The notes below the pieces were generated by a model. It ran no database searches. It was not told the DNA's origin and saw nothing but the letters and a program-made list of their open reading frames with translations. 64,000 nucleotides of DNA, taken from Albirhodobacter sp048262715 (lineage in GTDB: Bacteria > Pseudomonadota > Alphaproteobacteria > Rhodobacterales > Rhodobacteraceae). The stretch spans positions 62,001 to 126,000 of the forward strand of contig JBLXEV010000009.1 of NCBI GenBank assembly GCA_048262715.1, in the 5' to 3' direction. How positions within the stretch are numbered: position 1 is the first letter of the stretch; the number at the start of each line of letters is the position of its first letter. The position numbers and the translations under genes are program-made. This document shows positions 57,755-64,000 of the stretch, one piece after another.

Positions 57755-59725
57755 ATGTTTCGTAAGATCCTGATCGCCAACCGCGGCGAGATCGCCTGCC
57801 GGATCATCGAGACGGCGCATAAACTGGGCGTCAGCGTCGTTGCAGTTTACTCAGACGCGGATGCACAGGCGCGCCATGTCGCATTGGCCGATGAGGCGGT
57901 GCATATCGGCGGCTCCGCCCCGTCCGAGAGTTATCTGCGGGGCGATGTGATTATTGCTGCGGCGAAAGCCAGCGGCGCGGAGGCGATCCATCCGGGATAT
58001 GGGTTCCTCTCCGAGAACCCTGATTTCGTCGAGGCTGTCGAGACGGCGGGGCTGGTGTTTATCGGGCCGTCGGCGAAGGCGATCCGCGCGATGGGCCTCA
58101 AGGATGCTGCGAAAGCGTTGATGACGGAGGCGGGAGTTCCTGTCGTGCCGGGCTATCACGGGGCCGAGCAGGCGGCGGAGGCGCTTGCAAAAGCCGCCGA
58201 GGCGATTGGCTATCCGGTGCTGATCAAAGCGGTGGCGGGCGGCGGCGGCAAGGGGATGCGGCTTGTCGAGGCGGCGGATCAGTTCGCGGCCGCGCTCACC
58301 TCGGCGCAAAACGAGGCGCGCACGGCCTTTGGCAATGAGGCGGTGTTGATCGAGAAATATGTCACCGCCCCGCGCCATATCGAGGTGCAGGTGTTTGGCG
58401 ATGGCACAAGCGCGGTGCATTTGTATGAGCGCGATTGCTCGCTCCAGCGGCGGCACCAGAAGGTGATCGAGGAGGCCCCTGCGCCCGGCATGACCCAAGA
58501 GATGCGCGCGGCGATGGGCGCGGCGGCGGTGCGCGCGGCAGAGGCGATCGGCTATTCCGGTGCGGGCACGATCGAGTTTATCGTCGATGGTTCCGAGGGC
58601 CTTCTGCCGGATCGTTTCTGGTTCATGGAGATGAACACGCGGTTGCAGGTCGAGCATCCGGTGACGGAAGCGGTCACGGGGATCGACCTTGTCGAATGGC
58701 AGCTCCGCGTGGCATCCGGCGAGCCGCTGCCGTTGCAGCAAGATCAGATCACGCTGACGGGCCATGCGTTCGAGGCGCGGCTCTATGCGGAGGATGTTCC
58801 GGCGGGGTTCCTGCCCGCGACGGGGCAGCTCGCGCATCTGCACTTTGGTGCGGCACGGATCGAGACAGGCGTGCGGCAAGGCGACCGGATCAGCCCGTTC
58901 TACGATCCGATGATCGCGAAAGTCGTCACCCATGGCCCGACACGCAAAGCCGCCCTTGGCGCTTTGGCCCGCGCGCTCTCGGAAACGCAGGTGGCGGGGA
59001 CGGTCACAAACCTCGCCTTCCTCGGCGCGCTGGCGCGCCATGCGGGCTTTGCGCGGGGCGAGGTCGATACCGGCTTGATCGCGCGCGATATCGATGCACT
59101 GACGGAGATCCCTCCCGCCTCTCTGGCCGCGCAGGCGGTGGCTGCGGCGAGCGGCTATGCCGAAGGGGCGGATCGGTTTGAGGCAGGGTTCACTCTGTGG
59201 GGATCTGTGCCGCAGCGGGTGTATTTTGCCGAATTCGAGGCGGGGGTGACTGCGCTTGCCGGCAGCGCCCCGCGCTTTGCGGTGACGATCGACGGCGCAG
59301 ATTTCGAGGTCGCGTTGGAGCGCGCGGAGGCGGGCGATATCTGGCGCGTCCTTTCGGGCGAGGGCGCGATCTTGCGGCGCTACAAGGTTGTGCATCACGG
59401 CGATCAGGTGACGGTGTTTGCGCCCGAGGCCTGCAGCTTCACGCGGGTGGATCCGCTGGCGCGGGCCGCCCATGCCACCCAATCCGATCTCACCCTCGCG
59501 CCGATGCCGGGCTTGGTTGTCGAGATGGCGGTGACGGCGGGCGCGCAGGTGAAAGCGGGCGCGCGGCTTTGCGTGCTGGAGGCGATGAAGATGGAGCATG
59601 TGATGTGCGCGCCGCGCGACGGGGTGATTGCCGAGGTGCTGGCCAAGGCGGGCGATCAGGTCGAAGCGGGGGCCGCTTTGGTGCGGATGGAGGAGGAAGC
59701 TGACGCCAAGGCGGGTGCCGCATGA
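57755..59725 (+). CDS. mccA: Methylcrotonoyl-CoA carboxylase alpha (biotin carboxylase + carrier) subunit
   Basis: A 656-residue biotin enzyme (liuD). ATP-grasp biotin carboxylase (1-445) with VLIKAVAGGGGKGMRL, SLQRRHQKVIEEAPAP, EMNTRLQVEHPVTEAVTG; a linker domain; and a C-terminal biotinyl domain with LEAMKMEHVM, biotin lysine K612. Resembles AccC at 8.2 kb but with a fused carrier. GGGAG lies before the ATG. Stop overlaps the GST gene by ATGA. Confidence 0.96.
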   Translation: MFRKILIANRGEIACRIIETAHKLGVSVVAVYSDADAQARHVALADEAVHIGGSAPSESYLRGDVIIAAAKASGAEAIHPGYGFLSENPDFVEAVETAGLVFIGPSAKAIRAMGLKDAAKALMTEAGVPVVPGYHGAEQAAEALAKAAEAIGYPVLIKAVAGGGGKGMRLVEAADQFAAALTSAQNEARTAFGNEAVLIEKYVTAPRHIEVQVFGDGTSAVHLYERDCSLQRRHQKVIEEAPAPGMTQEMRAAMGAAAVRAAEAIGYSGAGTIEFIVDGSEGLLPDRFWFMEMNTRLQVEHPVTEAVTGIDLVEWQLRVASGEPLPLQQDQITLTGHAFEARLYAEDVPAGFLPATGQLAHLHFGAARIETGVRQGDRISPFYDPMIAKVVTHGPTRKAALGALARALSETQVAGTVTNLAFLGALARHAGFARGEVDTGLIARDIDALTEIPPASLAAQAVAAASGYAEGADRFEAGFTLWGSVPQRVYFAEFEAGVTALAGSAPRFAVTIDGADFEVALERAEAGDIWRVLSGEGAILRRYKVVHHGDQVTVFAPEACSFTRVDPLARAAHATQSDLTLAPMPGLVVEMAVTAGAQVKAGARLCVLEAMKMEHVMCAPRDGVIAEVLAKAGDQVEAGAALVRMEEEADAKAGAA

Positions 59726-60414
59726 TCCGGCTGCATCATGTGGCGGGCTCGCGCTCGGTGCGGGTGCTTTGGCTGCTCGAGGAATTGGGCCTGCCTTGCG
59801 AGATCCGCGAGTGGTCGGTCACCGATCGCAATCTGCGCAGCGCCGAGTTTCGGGCGTTGAGCCCTGCGGGGCGGATCCCCGCACTGGAGATCGTGGAGGA
59901 GGGGCAAGCGCCGCTCGCCGTGTTCGAGAGCGGCGCGATTGTGCAATATCTCACCGAGCGCGAGGGGCGGCTGGCCCCTGCCGTCGGCACCCGCGAGCGC
60001 GCCGCCTATCTGGGCTGGGTGAGCTTTGCCGAGACGCAGGCCAATATCCTGCAAAACCTCAATTTCCACCATATCTTCCTGCGGCCCATCGAGGCGCGCT
60101 CCAAGCCGATGACGGTGCTCGATACCAAGCGGCTGATCGTGACGATGCGCGCTTTGGAGGCCGCATTGGCCGATGGGCGCGACTATCTTCTGGCTTCCGG
60201 TTTCTCAGCGGCGGATTGTATGATGGGCTTCAATATCGAGGCGATCTTCCGCTTCGTGGCAGCGGAGGAGTTTCCGCATCTGGCCGCCTACCGCGCGCGG
60301 ATCGAGGCGCGCCCAGCCTACCGGCGCGCGATGGAGATCGGCGGCGGCACAGGGATCTATGAGCAGGAGTTTTATCCGATGCCGGATCTGGAACGGGACG
60401 GGGTCTCAAAATGA
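59722..60414 (+). CDS. Glutathione S-transferase family protein
   Basis: A 230-residue GST: thioredoxin-like N-terminal half (MIRLHHVAGSRSVRVLWLLEELGLPCEIREW, catalytic-Ser position SRSVRVLW, cis-Pro RIPAL, glutathione site FESGAIVQYL) and helical C-terminal half. Embedded between mccA and hmgL with ATGA overlaps on both sides. The contribution to leucine breakdown is unclear; it may protect against reactive acyl-CoAs or be a bystander. Confidence 0.87.
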   Translation: MIRLHHVAGSRSVRVLWLLEELGLPCEIREWSVTDRNLRSAEFRALSPAGRIPALEIVEEGQAPLAVFESGAIVQYLTEREGRLAPAVGTRERAAYLGWVSFAETQANILQNLNFHHIFLRPIEARSKPMTVLDTKRLIVTMRALEAALADGRDYLLASGFSAADCMMGFNIEAIFRFVAAEEFPHLAAYRARIEARPAYRRAMEIGGGTGIYEQEFYPMPDLERDGVSK

Positions 60415-61352
60415 GTGCAGAGATTTTGCGGATGGTCTTTGGCCAAAGCGAGAGCGGTCAGGGCGGCGGTCAGGGCGGCGGGCAACGCAGGCCCCAGCGC
60501 GAGCGGGTCGAGATTGTCGAGATGGCGCCGCGGGATGGGCTGCAAAACGAGGCGCGGGTGATCCCGCTGGCCGAGAAGATCGCGCTGGTCGATGCGCTCT
60601 CAGAGGTTGGGTTCCGGCAGATTGAGGTGGCGTCTTTTGTCTCGCCCAAATGGGTGCCGCAGATGGCCGATAGCGCAGAGGTGCTCCACGGCATCACCCG
60701 CGCGCCGCATGTCGCCTATACCGCGCTGACGCCCAATCTGCGCGGCTTGGAGGCGGCGCTGGCGGCGAAGGCGGATGGGGTGGCGATTTTTGCGTCCGCC
60801 TCGGAAGGCTTCAGCCGCGCCAATTTGAATTGCTCGATCGTCGAGAGCTATGAGCGCTTCGCGCCCGTGGCCTTGGCCGCGCGCAAGGCAGGCGTGCCGC
60901 TGCGGGGCTATGTGTCGATGGTGGTGGAATGCCCGTTCGACGGGCCGACCGACCCCGATCAGGTGGCGCAGGTCGTGGAAGCCCTGCGCGCGATGGGCTG
61001 CGATGAGGTCAGCCTTGGCGATACTGTCGGGCGGGGCCGCCCCGAGGCTGTGGATGCGATGTTGGCGCGGGTGCTTGATGTCGCGCCTGCGGCGGCCTTG
61101 GCGGGGCATTTCCACGATACCGAGGGCCGCGCGCTTGAGAATGTCGAGGTGTCGCTGGCGCGGGGCCTGCGGGTGTTCGATGCCTGCGCGGGCGGCTTGG
61201 GCGGCTGCCCCTATGCGCCGGGCGCTGCGGGGAATGTCGCGACCGAGGCTGTCGCCGCGCGGGTGCACGCGCTGGGCTATGAGACCGGATTGGATTTGGT
61301 GGCGTTGGAACGGGCCGCCGAGATGGCGCGCGCGATGCGCAGCCACGCATGA
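60411..61352 (+). CDS. hmgL: Hydroxymethylglutaryl-CoA lyase
   Basis: A 313-residue TIM-barrel lyase (liuE, also mvaB) splitting HMG-CoA to acetyl-CoA and acetoacetate. Motifs VEMAPRDGLQNE (metal Asp), FVSPKWVPQMAD, SLGDTVGRG, GHFHDTEGRALENV (metal His) and the loop with the active Cys GGLGGCPYAPGAAGNVATE. The first 25 residues are an extra Gly/Gln-rich tail, with an imperfect repeat GQGGGQGGG. Confidence 0.95.
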   Translation: MSAEILRMVFGQSESGQGGGQGGGQRRPQRERVEIVEMAPRDGLQNEARVIPLAEKIALVDALSEVGFRQIEVASFVSPKWVPQMADSAEVLHGITRAPHVAYTALTPNLRGLEAALAAKADGVAIFASASEGFSRANLNCSIVESYERFAPVALAARKAGVPLRGYVSMVVECPFDGPTDPDQVAQVVEALRAMGCDEVSLGDTVGRGRPEAVDAMLARVLDVAPAAALAGHFHDTEGRALENVEVSLARGLRVFDACAGGLGGCPYAPGAAGNVATEAVAARVHALGYETGLDLVALERAAEMARAMRSHA

Positions 61353-61363
61353 GGGAACAGGTG

Positions 61364-62143
61364 ATGGAAACGATTGAGATCACACGGGACGCGCGCGGGG
61401 TCGCACACCTATGGCTGGCGCGGGCGGAGAAGCATAACGCGCTCTCCGTGCAGATGATGGACGAGCTGACAGCGGCGATCACCGATCTGGGCGCGGATCC
61501 CTCCGTGCGGGTTGTGGTTCTGGCCGCGCAGGGCAAGAGCTTTTGCGCGGGTGGCGATCTGCGCTGGATGGAGGCCCAGATCGCGGCGGATGCGGCAACG
61601 CGGGCCGCAGGCGGGCGCAAGCTGGCGGCGATGCTGCAAGCGATCAACATCTGCCCGAAACCGGTGATTGGGAGGGTGCAAGGCAATGCGTTCGGCGGCG
61701 GGCTGGGGATGATGGCGGTTTGTGATCTCGCGATTGGGGTGGAGGGCGCGAGGTTCGGCCTGACGGAAACCAAGCTCGGGCTGATCCCTGCAACCATCGG
61801 CCCCTATGTCGTGGCGCGGATGGGCGAGGCGAAGGCGCGGCGGGTGTTCATGAATGCCAAGCTGTTTGATGCGCAAGACGCGCAGGGGCTGGATCTATTG
61901 GCCAAGGTTGTCGCACCGGAGGATCTGGATGCGGCGGTGGAGGCGGAGGTCGCGCCCTACCTCGCCTGTGCGCCCGGCGCTGTGGCGCAGGCCAAGGCGC
62001 TGGCCCGCGCGCTGGGGCCACAGATCACGCCCGAGGTAATCGAGATGTCAGTGGCGGCTTTGGTCACCTGCTGGGACGGCGCGGAGGCGGGCGAGGGAAT
62101 CGCTGCGTTCTTCGAGAAGCGGCCCGCGAGTTGGGTGGTGTGA
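61364..62143 (+). CDS. liuC: Methylglutaconyl-CoA hydratase (enoyl-CoA hydratase family)
   Basis: A 259-residue crotonase. CoA site AGGDLRWME, oxyanion glycine GNAFGGGLGMMAVCDLAIG, and the Glu region GLTETKLGLIPATIGPYVV. In the leu operon it should hydrate 3-methylglutaconyl-CoA to HMG-CoA. I chose ATG at 61364 (METIEITRDARG), preceded by AGGGAACAGG; the ATG at 61349 overlapping the hmgL stop is in frame and possible. Last gene of the operon. Confidence 0.9.
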   Translation: METIEITRDARGVAHLWLARAEKHNALSVQMMDELTAAITDLGADPSVRVVVLAAQGKSFCAGGDLRWMEAQIAADAATRAAGGRKLAAMLQAINICPKPVIGRVQGNAFGGGLGMMAVCDLAIGVEGARFGLTETKLGLIPATIGPYVVARMGEAKARRVFMNAKLFDAQDAQGLDLLAKVVAPEDLDAAVEAEVAPYLACAPGAVAQAKALARALGPQITPEVIEMSVAALVTCWDGAEAGEGIAAFFEKRPASWVV

Positions 62144-62579
62144 CGCCGTCACCGTCTGCCTAGATCTTAGGCACCTGCGGCGCGAATGCACTTTCGCAAT
62201 TTAGTGGGCGACAGCGCGCGGCGGGGGAGATCTTCGCCGCGCTTTGTCATGCGCGGCAAATCGCGATTGCCCGCTCCTTCAAGCGGTGCTGCGCCGCGTG
62301 AACCCCCTTTGTGCCTTACGCTTGTGCCTTACGCGCAGGGCAGGGGGATTAAGAACGTTTGCGACACGATTACCCGATGGACTCTCGCCTCCCCCTTGGA
62401 CGCGAGAGTGGGGGCTGCGGGGCAGGCGGTGACCGAGATTGTGCATCAGCCGCCCAAGATCTCTCTCGAAATCAACCAAAATCCGCTCTACGCTCGGTTG
62501 ACCGCGTAACCGCACGGGTCTAAACGGGGCCTAGCCGGAACACGCGCGGCGCAATTGCCGCGACATGAGGGAGCCAACA
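62144..62579. other. Intergenic region before the nuo operon
   Basis: About 435 bases between the leucine operon and nuoA. I see no gene or RNA; short reading frames here lack ribosome binding sites and family resemblance. It must contain the nuo promoter; no clear -35/-10 or Fnr box was found. Confidence 0.5.
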
Positions 62580-62945
62580 GTGGAACAACTGCTGCAAGAA
62601 TACCTTCCCATCCTCATTTTTCTCGCCATGGCCACAGCGCTTGCGCTGATCCTGATCGTAGCGGCATTGGTGCTGGCGCACCGCAGCCCGGATCCGGAAA
62701 AGCTCTCGGCCTATGAATGCGGGTTCAACGCCTTTGACGACGCGCGCATGAAATTCGACGTGCGCTTCTATCTCGTCTCGATCTTGTTCATCATCTTCGA
62801 TCTCGAAGTCGCCTTCCTGTTCCCATGGGCAGTGGCCTTCGGCTCGATCTCGATGGTGGCCTTCTGGTCGATGATGGTCTTCCTCGGTGTGCTGACCGTA
62901 GGCTTTGCCTACGAATGGAAGAAAGGGGCGCTGGAATGGGCGTGA
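62580..62945 (+). CDS. nuoA: NuoA, NADH:quinone oxidoreductase subunit A
   Basis: A 121-residue, three-helix membrane subunit of complex I. The core SAYECGFNAFDDARMKFDVRFYLVSILFIIFDLEVAFLFPWAV is diagnostic. GTG at 62580 (V/MEQLLQEYLP) chosen: AGGGAG lies 7 bases before and homologues start here; the ATG at 62565 would add five residues. Overlaps nuoB. Confidence 0.96.
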   Translation: MEQLLQEYLPILIFLAMATALALILIVAALVLAHRSPDPEKLSAYECGFNAFDDARMKFDVRFYLVSILFIIFDLEVAFLFPWAVAFGSISMVAFWSMMVFLGVLTVGFAYEWKKGALEWA

Positions 62946-63469
62946 TGACTGGGGGCAATACCGCAGGCGCGGATCGCGAAGTCGCGACGCAGGCGCTCAA
63001 TGCCGAGTTGCAGGATAAAGGCTTCCTGCTGACCTCGACCGAGGATGTGATCAACTGGGCGCGCAACGGCTCATTGCACTGGATGACCTTCGGTCTGGCC
63101 TGCTGCGCCGTCGAGATGATGCATACCTCGATGCCGCGCTATGACTTGGAGCGCTTCGGGACCGCACCGCGCGCCTCGCCGCGCCAATCCGACCTGATGA
63201 TCGTCGCGGGCACGCTGACCAATAAAATGGCCCCCGCGCTGCGCAAGGTCTATGACCAGATGCCAGAGCCGCGCTACGTGATCTCGATGGGGTCCTGTGC
63301 GAATGGTGGCGGCTATTACCACTACAGCTATTCCGTGGTGCGCGGCTGTGACCGGATCGTTCCGGTTGATATCTACGTTCCGGGCTGCCCGCCGAGCGCC
63401 GAGGCGCTGCTCTACGGCATCATGCAGCTGCAACGCAAAATCCGCCGCACCGGCACGCTGGTTCGTTGA
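62936..63469 (+). CDS. nuoB: NuoB, complex I subunit with cluster N2
   Basis: A 177-residue peripheral-arm subunit binding the last [4Fe-4S] cluster N2 that gives electrons to quinone. Cys pair in GLACCAVEM, Cys in GSCANGGG, and Cys in VPGCPPSAEALLYG. ATG at 62936 (MGVMTGG) or the in-frame ATG at 62945; both overlap the nuoA end. Sequence is of the Rhodobacter type. Confidence 0.97.
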   Translation: MGVMTGGNTAGADREVATQALNAELQDKGFLLTSTEDVINWARNGSLHWMTFGLACCAVEMMHTSMPRYDLERFGTAPRASPRQSDLMIVAGTLTNKMAPALRKVYDQMPEPRYVISMGSCANGGGYYHYSYSVVRGCDRIVPVDIYVPGCPPSAEALLYGIMQLQRKIRRTGTLVR

Positions 63470-63479
63470 GGAGAGAGAG

Positions 63480-64000
63480 ATGAGCGAAGCCCTCAAAGAC
63501 CTAGCCGCCCATATCGAGGCAAAGCGCCCCGCAGATGTCGTCTCCACCGAGATCGCTTTTGGCGAGCTGACAGTGACGATTTCGCTTAGCTCCGCGCCCG
63601 ATTTCATCGAGTTCCTGCTCAATGACGAGAATTGCAAATTCTCGACCGTGGTGGATATCACCGCGATTGACTGGCCGCAGCGGCCTGCGCGCTTCGACAT
63701 GGTGTGGATGTTCCTGTCGATGTATCGCAACCAGCGGATCCGCGTGAAAGCGGCCGTACGCGAAGACGAGATGGTGCCGTCGCTGGTGAATGTGCACCCC
63801 TCGGCAAACTGGTTCGAGCGCGAGATCTTCGACATGTTCGGGATCCTGTTCTCCGGCCATCCGGACCTGCGCCGGATTTTGACCGATTACGGCTTCCGTG
63901 GCTTCCCGCTGCGCAAAGACTTCCCGACGACGGGCTATGTCGAGATGCGCTATGACGAAGTGCTCAAGCGCTGCGTCTATGAGCCGGTGAAGCTGACGCA
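63480..64000 (+). CDS. nuoC: NuoC, complex I subunit C (5' part)
   Basis: The first 173 codons of nuoC, which runs off the end of the window. The frame MSEALKDLAAHIEAKRPADVV... leads to the 30-kDa-subunit signature ANWFEREIFDMFGILFSGHPDLRRILTDYGF and GFPLRKDFPTTGY. GAGGAGAGAGAG before the ATG is a strong ribosome binding site. Separate (not fused to nuoD) as far as seen. Confidence 0.96.
   Translation, partial: MSEALKDLAAHIEAKRPADVVSTEIAFGELTVTISLSSAPDFIEFLLNDENCKFSTVVDITAIDWPQRPARFDMVWMFLSMYRNQRIRVKAAVREDEMVPSLVNVHPSANWFEREIFDMFGILFSGHPDLRRILTDYGFRGFPLRKDFPTTGYVEMRYDEVLKRCVYEPVKLT

Noticed and set aside
56046..59599. Minus-strand open frames of 561 and 582 codons opposite mccB and mccA
   Set aside because: Antisense shadows of two clear carboxylase genes; no start context or family features.
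62186..62509. Plus-strand frame of 107 codons before nuoA
   Set aside because: No ribosome binding site, no recognisable domains, and composition like other noncoding frames.

Overview
The window is GC-rich alphaproteobacterial DNA, most likely from a member of the Rhodobacteraceae (Rhodobacter/Paracoccus/Roseobacter relatives). The evidence is the bioMNY biotin-transport operon, an NDUFA12-type complex I accessory gene beside an mlaD-like and a DUF2155 gene, gapR, the accB-accC-aat neighbourhood, NuoA/NuoB sequences of Rhodobacter type, and a dispersed intergenic palindrome. No photosynthesis, phage, plasmid or CRISPR genes were seen. Almost everything is chromosomal housekeeping or catabolic DNA. 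The only low-GC stretch is about 37.35-38.4 kb.

Layout. 0-0.6 kb: 3' end of clpX. 0.8-5.7 kb: biotin uptake (bioM, bioN, bioY) with a nitroreductase, running tail-to-tail into an acyl-CoA ligase/thiolase pair. 6.0-7.2 kb: NDUFA12 homologue, MlaD-like protein, DUF2155 protein. 7.3-10.0 kb (minus): aat, accC, accB. 10.4-20.8 kb: reductive pyrimidine catabolism: preT-preA, the repressor gene rutR (minus), beta-ureidopropionase, a small Cys-rich protein, dihydropyrimidinase, and an ABC importer. Two RutR-like operators can be read in front of the two structural operons. 21.6-26.8 kb: ScfR-type regulator, single-domain response regulator, small membrane protein, and a symporter/histidine-kinase fusion. 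26.9-29.2 kb: orphan FliM/FliN-like protein with C-terminal hexapeptide repeats, then a YeeE/YedE pair. 29.5-33.5 kb: a degenerate FadB/FadJ-like protein, a small membrane protein, gapR, and a conserved unknown.

33.5-37.3 kb: lone FbpB-type permease, tRNA-Thr(UGU), NCS2 purine permease. 38.4-43.0 kb: hybrid histidine kinase, SUOX-fold periplasmic protein without the cofactor cysteine, and LuxR-type response regulator, probably one signalling unit. 43.1-45.5 kb: PlsC-like, CdsA-like and CDP-alcohol phosphotransferase-like genes (a lipid head-group module). 45.6-54.2 kb: HPP/CBS protein, moaA, lipoprotein, AlkD-like protein, glmS, glmU, gph, zinc-ribbon protein. 54.3-62.1 kb: leucine/isovalerate degradation (ivd, mccB, mccA, hmgL, liuC) with an LprI-like gene and a GST-like gene in the operon. 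62.6-64.0 kb: start of the nuo operon (nuoA, nuoB, partial nuoC).

Biotin links several parts: uptake (BioMNY), the biotinylated acetyl-CoA carboxylase subunit (AccB) and methylcrotonoyl-CoA carboxylase. A BioR-like box lies upstream of accB. The observations most worth following are: (1) bioMNY beside a CoA ligase and a thiolase lacking one catalytic cysteine; (2) the kinase/LuxR/SUOX-fold unit with a cofactor-less sensor candidate; (3) the lipid module whose CDP-alcohol transferase has two motif aspartates replaced by asparagine; (4) the full-length pseudo-FadJ protein; (5) the orphan motor-switch-like protein with GDLPP repeats; (6) four copies of a palindromic repeat; (7) the RutR regulon with a small Cys-rich protein inside the pyrimidine operon. 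All assignments are by reading the sequence; no searches were run.
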